This document shows positions 16,399 through 25,026 of a DNA stretch of 64,000 nucleotides, piece by piece. The DNA lies in the NCBI RefSeq assembly GCF_047123815.1, contig NZ_CP138920.1, positions 620,001-684,000 on the forward strand. The letters run 5' to 3'. Made by a program: the position numbers and the translations under genes. Positions within the stretch are counted from its first letter, which is position 1, and the number at the start of each line of letters is the position of its first letter. This DNA comes from Maricaulis sp017643475. GTDB taxonomy: Bacteria; Pseudomonadota; Alphaproteobacteria; Caulobacterales; Maricaulaceae. The notes beneath the pieces are model-generated. The model worked only from the letters and a program-made list of their open reading frames with translations, was not told the origin of the DNA and searched no databases.

Positions 16399-18129
16399 TT
16401 AGCCGGCCGAGGCCAGGGTCTTGGAGGCGGCTTGGGCACGTTCGATCTGAGCACGCACACCCATATCATCGGAACCCGCGACGACCTCGCCCTTTGTTTC
16501 CACCAGGATGGGCAGCGTAACCGTGACCGTGGTGCCAACGCCCTTTCGGCTGGCAATGCTCATCGTGCCGCCATGCAGTTCGGACAGGGCACGCACCAGG
16601 GACAGGCCGAGGCCGGTGCCACGGTTTTCGATATCGCGGGCATTGGTGGCCTGGCGATAGGGTTGGCCCAGGCGTTCGGCTTCTTCCGGGTCGAGACCGA
16701 CACCGCTGTCGCCAACAGCCAGAACGAGATTGCTGCCCAGGGAACGCGCCATGACGACCACGGCACCGCCCGCCGGCGTGAATTTCACGGCATTGGACAG
16801 GAGATTGAGCAGGATCTGACGCAGGGCCTTGCGATCGGCCGTCACCTCGATCGGCTCGTCCAGCGGATCCACGGACAGGGTGAGCCCAGCCTCTTCCGCC
16901 TGCAGGCGCATCATCTTGGCGGTGACCGAGAGAACCTCGGCAATGTCGAACGCTTCCGGCGCCAGTTCGTAACGGTCAGCTTCGATCTTGGACATGTCCA
17001 GCACGTCACCGATCAGCTCCATCAGGTGCTGGCCGCTTTCATGGATCAGGTCGGCATATTCCGCATAACGCGCCGGCATCGGGCCGAACAGGCGCGTTTT
17101 CATCACATCGGAGAAACCGATGATGGCGTTCAGCGGCGTGCGCAGTTCATGGCTGACAGACGCCAGGTATTGCGATTTGGACAAGGCCTCCTCGATCGCT
17201 TCGCGGCGGGCCTCCTCGGCTTCGCGCAGTGCGGTTTCCACAACGACACTGTCATCACTGGCCAGCGAGGCGACCGAACCACCGGAGATCGGCGTGGCAC
17301 TCAGCTTGACGGTTTCCGGACGACCGCGATCACCGCGGATGGACAGAAGTTCCTCGACATCACGGCCAGCGCTCTTGCGCGCTGCGGTGGTGAGCAGGAC
17401 ACGGTCCTCTTCCTCAAAACCCAGATCGCTGACCGGCAGGTCGACGATCGAGCGCGGCAGTCCCGGAGAGAGTTCACGCAATCCCTGGGAGGCCGCCAGC
17501 ACGCGGCCCTTCTGGTCACAGGCCACCAGAGGCGCCGGTGCAGCGTCAAAGGCACGTGCGCGGATGCGGCCGGCCTCGGCCTCTTCCCGGATACGATCCG
17601 CCAGCTTGATCGCGCGAATGGACGCGCAGGTGAAGCCATAGGCCAGCATGCTCAGCGCGCCGAGCACGAAGGGCATGTGAAAGTTTACCATTTGCGGGGC
17701 GGGCTGGATGAAACCGGTCATGTCCAGCGCCAGCGTGACGGCAAACGCCATCAGTGCCACGGCGCTTGCCTTGATCACCGCTTCACGATCGCCATTGGCG
17801 GCCGCCACTGCTGGTGCGAGCGGAAATAGAATGACGCCCAGACCGCTGATGCCGCCGCCAGCCGCCGTCACGGCGACCGCCAGCGAAGTCCACAACATGG
17901 CGATCAGGAAACGGTCGAAATCCTTGGTAAGACGGGCAGATAGCACAAGCCCGGCGACCGCGGGCAGAGCCAGGACACCAATGCCGGCGACCTTCATCCA
18001 CACCGCAATATCCAGCATCGGCCAGATACGACTGGCCGCCCAGCCGACAGTTGCCAGCCAGATCAGGTTGACCACGGGGCCACCATGTTCTGCGATCCAG
18101 AGCGTTATGTCTCGGCGGGCTTGTTTCAT
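16399..18129 (-). CDS. divJ: DivJ-like membrane sensor histidine kinase
   Basis: 576 residues. About six transmembrane helices (20-170) are followed by a PAS-like region (190-290) and a coiled linker. The DHp domain carries SVSHELRTPLNAIIGFSD (phospho-acceptor His327) and the catalytic domain has LLSNAVKFTP, GDSGVGLD and RGTGLGLSLVRAL. The stretch RYAEYADLIHESGQHL and DVLDMSKIEADRYEL closely resembles Caulobacter DivJ, the stalked-pole kinase that phosphorylates DivK and PleD to set the cell cycle. Other PdhS-family kinases share parts of this, so the exact orthology needs a tree. Membrane topology and length (DivJ about 597) agree. Confidence 0.78.
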   Translation of the reverse strand: MKQARRDITLWIAEHGGPVVNLIWLATVGWAASRIWPMLDIAVWMKVAGIGVLALPAVAGLVLSARLTKDFDRFLIAMLWTSLAVAVTAAGGGISGLGVILFPLAPAVAAANGDREAVIKASAVALMAFAVTLALDMTGFIQPAPQMVNFHMPFVLGALSMLAYGFTCASIRAIKLADRIREEAEAGRIRARAFDAAPAPLVACDQKGRVLAASQGLRELSPGLPRSIVDLPVSDLGFEEEDRVLLTTAARKSAGRDVEELLSIRGDRGRPETVKLSATPISGGSVASLASDDSVVVETALREAEEARREAIEEALSKSQYLASVSHELRTPLNAIIGFSDVMKTRLFGPMPARYAEYADLIHESGQHLMELIGDVLDMSKIEADRYELAPEAFDIAEVLSVTAKMMRLQAEEAGLTLSVDPLDEPIEVTADRKALRQILLNLLSNAVKFTPAGGAVVVMARSLGSNLVLAVGDSGVGLDPEEAERLGQPYRQATNARDIENRGTGLGLSLVRALSELHGGTMSIASRKGVGTTVTVTLPILVETKGEVVAGSDDMGVRAQIERAQAASKTLASAG

Positions 18130-18326
18130 GTCCTCACAGTGCGCGACTCAGTCACAAATCCACCTCGTTAATCTTCGCCGCAACGGTTAACAAAGCCTGA
18201 ATCTTAAAGCTTGAGCGTTTACGCTTGTGAATAAGAAATCCTGTGCTGAACAATTCATGATTCCAGTCTTGGAGACGGGCCTGCCGCGGGGCATAGTGAT
18301 TGTCCAAGGGCTATGGAGGCATCGAG

Positions 18327-19316
18327 ATGTTGAAACTGTTTGTTGCAGGTCTTCTCGCAAGCACGTTACTACAGGATCAAACCACCCAGCCCGAAACCGC
18401 GCAAGCTGACACCGCGCCGGTCCTCCAGCTGGAAGCCCCGGCCGAAGATCCCTCGGCCCTGCGCGAGGAAGCCTCCTCCTATGCCGCCTATCACAGTGTC
18501 ATCGCGGACCTGCGCGATGCCCCGATCGGTTCGGCCGAGGATCTCGACAATGCCATGGACACCCTTTCCTCCTTCTATAGCGAGGATCGTCTGGTGCGCG
18601 CCTGGATCGCCTATACGGCCATGATCGCCGCCCGGCACCCGGAATATCTCGATGATGTGCGTGAGCTGGCGGATTATTATGGTCCGGAGGCCGCCATGTC
18701 GGGGCTGATGTATGATCCGGCCTATGCCACCAGTTTTGAAAATTCCGGCGACGCCCAGCAATCCGTGGTGGATGCGCTCGAGCGTGACACGGCCCAGATC
18801 CGCGAAGTCTCCGAACGTTACCGCGCCGCCGCCTATGACCTGCAGACCGCTCGCTGGGCCAATGTCCGCGCTCGCGATCGTGAAAGCCGTCTCGCCGCAA
18901 TCGAAGATGCTGCCCAGCGCAATATTGCCCTGGACAGCGATGTCCAGAACCGGATCGGTTCCGGCGCAGCGTCTGAATTGTTTGAAACCGGCGCTGCCGC
19001 CGACGATACAGCCATGGCACCGCAGCTTTCCCTCACCGTGGGCGAAACGGCCATTGATCCGGACCGCCAGCGTATTGGCCGCATACTCTCTGTGGCCGCC
19101 CTGGAAGATCTCTCCGCCGACCCGCAACGTTCCCGCGAGGTGATCGATGCGCTGTTGTCTGATCCGGTCGTGGAACGCTGCATGGCCTGGGTGCGGCTGG
19201 ACCTTCAGCAATGCATCGCCGCCGGCCATTTCAAGTATGAGGACAGTTTCTGTATCGCAGAACACGCCCTGCTCGATGTCAGCCGCTGTATCGGTGCCTC
19301 CACCGCGACCAATTAG
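18327..19316 (+). CDS. hypothetical protein with possible N-terminal signal/anchor
   Basis: 329 residues beginning MLKLFVAGLLASTLL, then an acidic low-complexity linker rich in Pro, Ala and Glu, then a largely helical body. Three cysteines near the C-terminus (VERCMAW, LQQCIAAG, DSFCIAEH, plus SRCIG) cluster in the last 45 residues. No family recognised. ATG 18327 follows GGAGG by seven bases, which fixes the start. It is divergent from the DivJ-like kinase, with about 200 bases between starts; a functional link is not shown. Confidence 0.72.
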   Translation: MLKLFVAGLLASTLLQDQTTQPETAQADTAPVLQLEAPAEDPSALREEASSYAAYHSVIADLRDAPIGSAEDLDNAMDTLSSFYSEDRLVRAWIAYTAMIAARHPEYLDDVRELADYYGPEAAMSGLMYDPAYATSFENSGDAQQSVVDALERDTAQIREVSERYRAAAYDLQTARWANVRARDRESRLAAIEDAAQRNIALDSDVQNRIGSGAASELFETGAAADDTAMAPQLSLTVGETAIDPDRQRIGRILSVAALEDLSADPQRSREVIDALLSDPVVERCMAWVRLDLQQCIAAGHFKYEDSFCIAEHALLDVSRCIGASTATN

Positions 19317-19551
19317 GGCCTCGCCAGGGCGTTAACGGATCCGGCGTAATTTTAACATTCCTTACCAAAAAGTGTCTCGCTCCGGGACAAGATAAAATTG
19401 CGCACAAATTTTAGACAAAACCTGTGCTCCAAATTCGCACGTTATTGTCGGTAAACCCTACAAACGCTCGCTATTTCGGGCTCTCTCACCTAGCCTCTAT
19501 CCTGCAAAGAAGAAGAACAGCCGCAAAGGCTGTCGATGAGGTGGTTAGAGC

Positions 19552-19815
19552 ATGTTCCTTATTCGTGCTGCATTTTGGCTCGCTGTAGTCAGCCTGTTTG
19601 TTCCCAAGGAATTCGCAGGCAGCGAAATTGTCCTGCCGCAGGCCGTGGCAGAAACGCGCATCGATGCAGAAGGCGCTGTTGGAGACTGGTGTACTGAACG
19701 CCAGGAGATTTGCGATGCCGGCGAGGAAGCGGCGCGTCTCGGCGCATTCCTGGCGGATATAGCCGTTGACCGGATCGAAGCAGCGATCGAAGACCAAGAC
19801 GAAAGCGCCCGCTAG
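19552..19815 (+). CDS. DUF5330-like small membrane/secreted protein
   Basis: 87 residues starting MFLIRAAFWLAVVSLFVPKE, then a soluble region with WCTERQEICDAG and a helical acidic tail. The N-terminal LIRAAFW pattern and the paired cysteines resemble DUF5330, a small alphaproteobacterial family. GAGGTGG lies upstream of the ATG, and a short hairpin (CAGCCGCAAAGGCTG) precedes it in the leader. It sits 55 bases upstream of sufE and may share its transcript. Confidence 0.7.
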   Translation: MFLIRAAFWLAVVSLFVPKEFAGSEIVLPQAVAETRIDAEGAVGDWCTERQEICDAGEEAARLGAFLADIAVDRIEAAIEDQDESAR

Positions 19816-19870
19816 GTCGCGACTTCACAACACACTTGCGCCCCGCGACCTCTCGCACTAGGTCGCGGGT

Positions 19871-20287
19871 ATGAACACATCCAGCATCCAGGACGAGGTC
19901 GAGGAACTGGTCGAGGAATTCGACCTGCTCGACGATTGGGAACAGCGCTACAAATATCTCATCGATATGGGCAAGGCGCTGCAGCCGCTCGACGCCGCCG
20001 AGAAAAACGACATCACCAAGGTGAAGGGCTGTGTCAGCCAGGTCTGGCTGGTGCACGAGATCGACGACGACACCCACATCTTCCGCGCCGAAAGCGATGC
20101 CCACATCGTCAAGGGCCTCGCCGCCCTGCTCGTCCGCCTTTATTCCGGCCGCACCGGCGAGGAGATCCTTTCCATCGATGCCCGCGAGGTCCTGCAGACT
20201 ATCGGCCTGGCCGAACACCTCTCTCCCCAGCGCTCCAACGGCCTCGCCTCAATGATCAAGCGCATCCAGACGGTCGCGGCAGGCTAG
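19871..20287 (+). CDS. sufE: SufE family Fe-S cluster assembly protein (sulfur acceptor)
   Basis: 138 residues, full length for SufE. The conserved acceptor cysteine is Cys54 in KVKGCVSQVWL. Other family marks are WEQRYKYLIDMGK, ADAHIVKGLAALLVRLYSGRT and LSPQRSNGLASMIKRI. SufE takes the persulfide from the cysteine desulfurase SufS. The other suf genes are not in the window, so this is a detached copy. Its last four bases overlap the stop of the convergent DUF6456 gene. Confidence 0.95.
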   Translation: MNTSSIQDEVEELVEEFDLLDDWEQRYKYLIDMGKALQPLDAAEKNDITKVKGCVSQVWLVHEIDDDTHIFRAESDAHIVKGLAALLVRLYSGRTGEEILSIDAREVLQTIGLAEHLSPQRSNGLASMIKRIQTVAAG

Positions 20288-20976
20288 GCGTTCACCAGAC
20301 CTTCCAGCGCTTCCGTCACAATGCTGCGGCCCTGCCGGGGATTGCCCGCGAAACGACGTCCCAGAGCGGCCAGGCTTTCCTCGCGCACCAGTGCACCGAG
20401 CAATACCTCGCCGTCGCGTCGTCCCAGCCGGTCAAACACGGACATCACCCGCTTCGTCGCGGCGAGCCGGGACAGGGTCGCGGTCTCCTGGCCGTTACCA
20501 CCACGGCCGCTCCGTGCCTGGGCGTCCAGGTTCCAGTTGCGAGTGACCGGCTGGGTCAGGGTCGAGCTGTGATAATCGCGCAGGAAGTTCTCAGCCGCAT
20601 TGATCTGGGCTGCGGTGAGGAAATGCGCCCAGCGCGCCACAGGGCTTTCATTACAATTGGCAAGAACGCGGGTCACACGGCCCTTGCGGTCGAAAATTTC
20701 CCGCAGGGCAAGGACGCGGTGCTGGCTGTGAAATCCGCCACGCTCCCGCTTGACCGCCAGCCGGCCCGCTTCGGTCTGACGGTATTCATCATCGCAACAT
20801 TCCAGGCGCCCCTCCGAGATGGCCTCGCGCGCCTCGGCCCTGTCCAGCCTGGCCAGGGCACGCCTGCGCCGGTCTCCGTCGGGAAACACACCAAGCCGGT
20901 CTGATCCGCCCGGCAATGGCAAGAGCCGGGCCCCTGCCCGTGCCAGACAGCGCTCCCATCGCGCTGGTCGGCCCAT
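20284..20976 (-). CDS. DUF6456 domain-containing protein
   Basis: 230 residues, very Arg-rich. The stretch NCNESPVARWAHFLTAAQINAAENFLRDYHSSTLTQPVTRNW matches the DUF6456 pattern (ESPLAWLxRR...ERLRxDF). The N-terminal 90 residues look like a winged-helix or helical DNA-binding region with many Arg. No enzymatic residues are visible. The ATG overlaps the stop of the DnaA domain IV-like gene by one base (TGATG), so synthesis of the two is probably coupled. The convergent sufE overlaps its 3' end by four bases. Confidence 0.8.
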   Translation of the reverse strand: MGRPARWERCLARAGARLLPLPGGSDRLGVFPDGDRRRRALARLDRAEAREAISEGRLECCDDEYRQTEAGRLAVKRERGGFHSQHRVLALREIFDRKGRVTRVLANCNESPVARWAHFLTAAQINAAENFLRDYHSSTLTQPVTRNWNLDAQARSGRGGNGQETATLSRLAATKRVMSVFDRLGRRDGEVLLGALVREESLAALGRRFAGNPRQGRSIVTEALEGLVNA

Positions 20977-21353
20977 CAGTTCACAATGGCCGGACGCGGC
21001 GCGGTGCGCAGGCAGGCCTCCAGCTGTTCCAGGCAGGTGTCGAAATCGTGGTTATCCCGCTCGTCCTCGATGCGGTGACAGGCATGGGCTGCGGTCGAGC
21101 GATCACGGTCAAAGGCCGAGGCCACGCGCGCCAGCGGCAGGCCGAATGAGACATGCATCAGATACATGGCGATCTGGCGGGCAAAGGCGGCTTCGCGGGA
21201 ACGTCGGGTTGGCGCCACGACATCCTGGGTGGCGATGCCGAAACTGTAGGCGACCGCGCTGGCGGCCAGTTGCGCACAGGCCAGGTCCTGGAGCCTGGTC
21301 CGGTTTCTCATCGGCGTCCCGGCTGGGTGGGGACGTGCTGTACTTTCAATCAT
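20976..21353 (-). CDS. stand-alone DnaA domain IV-like helix-turn-helix protein
   Basis: About 125 residues from ATG 21353 (MIESTARPHPAG), which has GGGAG six bases upstream; ATG 21401 would add 16 residues. FARQIAMYLMHVSFGLPLARVASAFDRDRSTAAHACHRIED aligns with the DnaA C-terminal DNA-binding domain (ARQIAMYL; helix-turn-helix; DRSTAAHACHRIE in place of DHTTVLHACRKIE). There is no AAA+ domain. The His of the DnaA box-contacting DHT motif is Arg here, so recognition may differ. It is probably a regulator or DnaA-box competitor, but this is inference. Coupled to the DUF6456 gene. Confidence 0.85.
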   Translation of the reverse strand: MIESTARPHPAGTPMRNRTRLQDLACAQLAASAVAYSFGIATQDVVAPTRRSREAAFARQIAMYLMHVSFGLPLARVASAFDRDRSTAAHACHRIEDERDNHDFDTCLEQLEACLRTAPRPAIVN

Positions 21354-21510
21354 CCTGCTCTCCCGTTCTGGTCGAGAAGCCGTTTTCGACTTCCCGTTCA
21401 TGCTAGGAGGCTACGCCCGGGTGTGGATTATATTCCTACTGCTCACGCAAAGCCAGAGATTACACGCAGGACGTGCAACTCTGAGCTTTCCGCTGTAAGG
21501 CGAGGAAATA

Positions 21511-23250
21511 TCAGGGCGCCAGGTAAGCGATGAGCAGGACCACCGCCAAGAGCGCACTGGTCCAGATCGCAAGGACACCACTCGGGATATCCCGGCTGAG
21601 CTGTCCGCCCGGGCTGAAGATTTCGAAGGCCTTGCCGCCCATGCGGGCCTGGGTCGCAGTGACGATATTGCCGACAGCCGCATTGAGGCGATCAATCATC
21701 TGCCAGCCCCAACGCGCCGTACCGTCCAGGAAACGACGATAGACCCAGTCAAAATCGATATTCACCGACCGCTTCTCCTCCGGATAGAGGTTGAACCTCA
21801 CCAGGAGTGTGAAGGCGAACATGGCCGCCAATAACAACTGCATCTGCCCGACAATGTGATCGAAGGTGTAAGGCTCGTAGTGCAGCGCCGCTTCCGGATA
21901 CGGAACCAGCTCGTAGAGCACGCCGTAATTGATACCCAGATAGACACACAGAAGCGCCGCCAGGCCCATCGCCATCAGCATGTTCACCGGCGCCTCGCGG
22001 ACACGCAGTCCTCGATCATGGGCGAAGAAGGCGAAATACGGGATCTTGATACCGGAGTGTTCCAGGACACCTGCAGAGGCAAAGACCAGGACCAGCCAGA
22101 CCAGGGTGTGGTGTTCCTGCGCGACCGCTGCCAGGGTCAGCGCCTTGGCGACAAAACCGGAGAACAGCGGGAATGCCGAGATCGAGGCCGCGCCGATGAG
22201 ACAGAACACAGTCGTCGCCGGCATGGACTTGAACAACCCGCCCAGTTCCGAGCCCTTGACCGTGCCGACACGGTGCAGCACCGCGCCCATGCTCATGAAC
22301 AGGAGCGCCTTGTAGATGATGTGCACAAAGGCGTGCGCCGCAGCACCATTGAGCGCCAGTTCGGTGCCGACACCAATACCAACGACCATGAAGCCGAGCT
22401 GGTTGTTGAGCGAATAGGACAGCACCTTGCGCAGATCATTCTCGACCACGGCAAAGAAGACCGGGAAGGCCGTCATCACGGCGCCGATATAGATCAGGAT
22501 CTCGGTGCCTGCATATCCCCGCGCCAGGGCATAGACCGCCAGCTTGGTGGTGAAGGCAGAGAGCACGACAGCGCCGGTGATCGTCGCCTTGGGATAGGCG
22601 TCCTGCAGCCAGTTGTGCAGGAAGGGGAAGGCGCATTTGATGCCAAAGGCGATGAAGATCAGGAAGCCGCCAACCGTGTCGATCGACAGACTGCCATCAA
22701 AGGCCCAGCTGCCGGTCTCGCTGGCACGGATCACAGCGCCAGCCAGCAGCAGTACGCCGGACAGGATGTGGATGCCCAGATACCGCAGGCCAGCCTTGTA
22801 GGAGGCATTGTTGCGCGAACCCCAGATCAGGAAGACAGACGAGATCGCCGTCAGCTCCCAGAAGAAGAAGAGCGTCAGCAAGTCACCGGCAAACACAGCG
22901 CCCAGACCGGCACCGGAATAGATCAGCCCCATGACATCGGCCAGGCGATCCTTCTCGTGCAGGCCGTAAAGCCCGTTGATAAAGGCGGCGATGATGAAGA
23001 CCAGCGACCAGATGCGCGAAAGATTGTCGTAGCGGAAGGTCTCGAGCGTGAACCCGCCGAACTCGATCAGGCCATAGGTGCCCGTCGTGACCGGATTGAA
23101 CCACAGCACCAGTGCGACGATGGGGGCCAGCAGCGCCAGCGCCTTGCGCACATGATTGTTCGAGATCAGCGCGGCAACGAGGCCCGCAATGATGACCGGC
23201 CAGGCCGGAGAGACATGCGCCAGGCTTTCAATGTGGAAGGTCTCAATCAT
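21511..23250 (-). CDS. Mrp/NuoL-type proton-conducting subunit (third ND5-like gene)
   Basis: 579 residues, polytopic. Carries the antiporter marks: LFFFWELTAISS (Glu132 on the TM5-equivalent), FGIKCAFPFLHNWLQDAYP (Lys205) and a long C-terminal extension with YPEEKRSVNIDFDWVYRRFLDG, which resembles the lateral region after TM14 in MrpA/NuoL-like proteins. ATG 23250 follows GGAGGGTGACA; the frame extends further upstream but without a better start. It overlaps the 102-residue subunit gene by eight bases and is the last gene of the ten-gene operon. Confidence 0.88.
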   Translation of the reverse strand: MIETFHIESLAHVSPAWPVIIAGLVAALISNNHVRKALALLAPIVALVLWFNPVTTGTYGLIEFGGFTLETFRYDNLSRIWSLVFIIAAFINGLYGLHEKDRLADVMGLIYSGAGLGAVFAGDLLTLFFFWELTAISSVFLIWGSRNNASYKAGLRYLGIHILSGVLLLAGAVIRASETGSWAFDGSLSIDTVGGFLIFIAFGIKCAFPFLHNWLQDAYPKATITGAVVLSAFTTKLAVYALARGYAGTEILIYIGAVMTAFPVFFAVVENDLRKVLSYSLNNQLGFMVVGIGVGTELALNGAAAHAFVHIIYKALLFMSMGAVLHRVGTVKGSELGGLFKSMPATTVFCLIGAASISAFPLFSGFVAKALTLAAVAQEHHTLVWLVLVFASAGVLEHSGIKIPYFAFFAHDRGLRVREAPVNMLMAMGLAALLCVYLGINYGVLYELVPYPEAALHYEPYTFDHIVGQMQLLLAAMFAFTLLVRFNLYPEEKRSVNIDFDWVYRRFLDGTARWGWQMIDRLNAAVGNIVTATQARMGGKAFEIFSPGGQLSRDIPSGVLAIWTSALLAVVLLIAYLAP

Positions 23251-23551
23251 TGTCACCCTCCTCGTCCCAGTAGTTTTCCTCGCGACCAAGCACGCCGCGG
23301 ATGACGATCCAGCCGATCATCACGGCCAGGACAAAGGCACCGAAACCCCACATGGCGTAAAAACCGGTGATCTCGGCGAGGTGCACATATTCATGACGCG
23401 GATGGAAAACATCCGCTGCAACAAAGGCCACAGTCAGGATTCCGAAGATCCAAAACATGGAGGACTTCAGCCATTTGGCGTCCAGCCACAGGAAGGGACG
23501 CGCCAACGGGTGTATCAGCTCGTCGTTTTTCTTGTTGTCGTCACTCATCAC
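23243..23551 (-). CDS. small two-helix membrane protein of the Mrp operon
   Basis: 102 residues with a charged N-terminus, two predicted membrane helices (MFWIFGILTVAFVAADVF and FGAFVLAVMIGWIVIRGVL) and an acidic C-terminus (REENYWDEEGDND). Not a canonical MrpA-G subunit. It overlaps both flanking ND5-like genes (4 and 8 bases), so it is very likely translated with them. By position it resembles small accessory subunits of group-type membrane hydrogenase/antiporter loci; the role is inferred from context only. Confidence 0.78.
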   Translation of the reverse strand: MMSDDNKKNDELIHPLARPFLWLDAKWLKSSMFWIFGILTVAFVAADVFHPRHEYVHLAEITGFYAMWGFGAFVLAVMIGWIVIRGVLGREENYWDEEGDND

Positions 23552-25023
23552 AGAGCTCCTGCGCTGGCCAGCGGCATGAAGACGGGTTCCAGATAATCCC
23601 GGATCGGCCCGATCAGGAAGAAGAGGACAATCACGCCCGCAGCGGTGATGACCGGCGGGATGATGACCAGGGCCGGCGGCTGTTTCTTCAGCTTGGCCTC
23701 GTCAGCCGGAGCAAAGAAGCCCCGCGCCGAGAGCGGCAGAAGATAGGCCACATTGAGAATGGAAGATGCCACCAGGGCCACGATCATGATCGCCTGCCCG
23801 GCATCCCAGGCGCCCTGCATCAGGAAAAGCTTGGGCCAGGACCCACCCAGCGGTGGCAGACCGATGATCGACAGCGCACCGACCGTATAGGCGCCAAACA
23901 GCCAGGGCATGTACTTGCCCAGACCGCGCATTTGCGAGATCTCGGTTTTCTTGGTCGCGGTATAGATCGCACCGGCGCTCATGAAGAGCGTGATCTTGCC
24001 CCAGGCGTGCATTATGATCTGCAGCGCAGCGCCCAGCATCGCCAGCGGCGAGGCCAGCATCACACCCAGCGTCACATAGGAGAGCTGGGAGACAGTGGAA
24101 AAGGCCAGGCGCGCCTTGAGATTATCCTTGGTGATGGCGACCACGGAGGCCAGCACGATTGAAATCGCGGCGATCCAGGCCAGCGGCTCCGAGCTCGGCG
24201 CGGCCGCGATCAGCGTCGGTCCGAAGATATAAGTGCCCACCTTGAGGATGGAGAAAACGCCGGCCTTCACAACCGCCACAGCGTGCAGGAGTGCGGAGAC
24301 CGGGGTCGGCGCGACCATGGCATTGGGCAGCCAGGGGTGCATCGGCATCAGCGCCGCCTTGCCGATACCAAAGGCAAACATGATCAGGAGGATGCCGGCG
24401 ATCATCGGCTGGACGTCATTGAGCGCCAGCAGGCCACCGGCGACGAAGTCGGTAGAGCCTGCCAGGAAATGCGTCGCGATGACGGCCGGAAGGAAAAGAC
24501 CGATCGAGGTGCCCATCAGAATGGTCAGGTAGATCTTGCCGCCACGCTTGGCGTTTTCATCGCCCTTGTGCGTGACCAGCGGATAGGTCGACAGCGACAG
24601 CACCTCATAGAAGAGGAACATGGTCAAGAGGTTGCCAGACAGGGCAACCCCCATGGCCGAGGCGATGGCGATACAGAAACAGACATAGAAACGCGTCTGG
24701 TTCTTCTCGTTATTGCCGCGCATATAGCCGATGGAATAAAGCGAGTTGACGATCCACAGACCGGAGGCCACAGCCGCGAAGATCGCGCCCAGCGGTTCCA
24801 GCTTGAAGGTCAGCTGCAGGCCCGGCGCGATATTGGCCAGGACCAGGGTCGGTTCGCTCGGAGCAATCTCGACCAGGTAGGCGACATTGATCGCCAGCAG
24901 CACGGCCGAGACCAGGGTCGCACCCTCGCGCAGATTGGGTTTATTGCCCAGCAGCGCCACGAAGACACCGCCAACGGCCGGAATGGTCAGGGCCAGGGCG
25001 AGAGAGAGTTCAGCAGACCACAT
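23548..25023 (-). CDS. Mrp/NuoM-NuoL-like proton-conducting subunit (second ND5-like gene)
   Basis: 491 residues, about 14 membrane helices. Antiporter signature: FLFYEVLSLSTYPL (Glu140), FGIGKAALMPMHPWLPNAM (Lys222), APTPVSALLHAVAVVKAG (His247, Lys253). The last motif is the NuoL/MrpA N-domain type rather than MrpD type, so this gene may supply the pumping module of a split MrpA. It is separated from the upstream mrpD-like gene by only three bases. Confidence 0.9.
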   Translation of the reverse strand: MWSAELSLALALTIPAVGGVFVALLGNKPNLREGATLVSAVLLAINVAYLVEIAPSEPTLVLANIAPGLQLTFKLEPLGAIFAAVASGLWIVNSLYSIGYMRGNNEKNQTRFYVCFCIAIASAMGVALSGNLLTMFLFYEVLSLSTYPLVTHKGDENAKRGGKIYLTILMGTSIGLFLPAVIATHFLAGSTDFVAGGLLALNDVQPMIAGILLIMFAFGIGKAALMPMHPWLPNAMVAPTPVSALLHAVAVVKAGVFSILKVGTYIFGPTLIAAAPSSEPLAWIAAISIVLASVVAITKDNLKARLAFSTVSQLSYVTLGVMLASPLAMLGAALQIIMHAWGKITLFMSAGAIYTATKKTEISQMRGLGKYMPWLFGAYTVGALSIIGLPPLGGSWPKLFLMQGAWDAGQAIMIVALVASSILNVAYLLPLSARGFFAPADEAKLKKQPPALVIIPPVITAAGVIVLFFLIGPIRDYLEPVFMPLASAGAL

Positions 25024-25026
25024 GGC

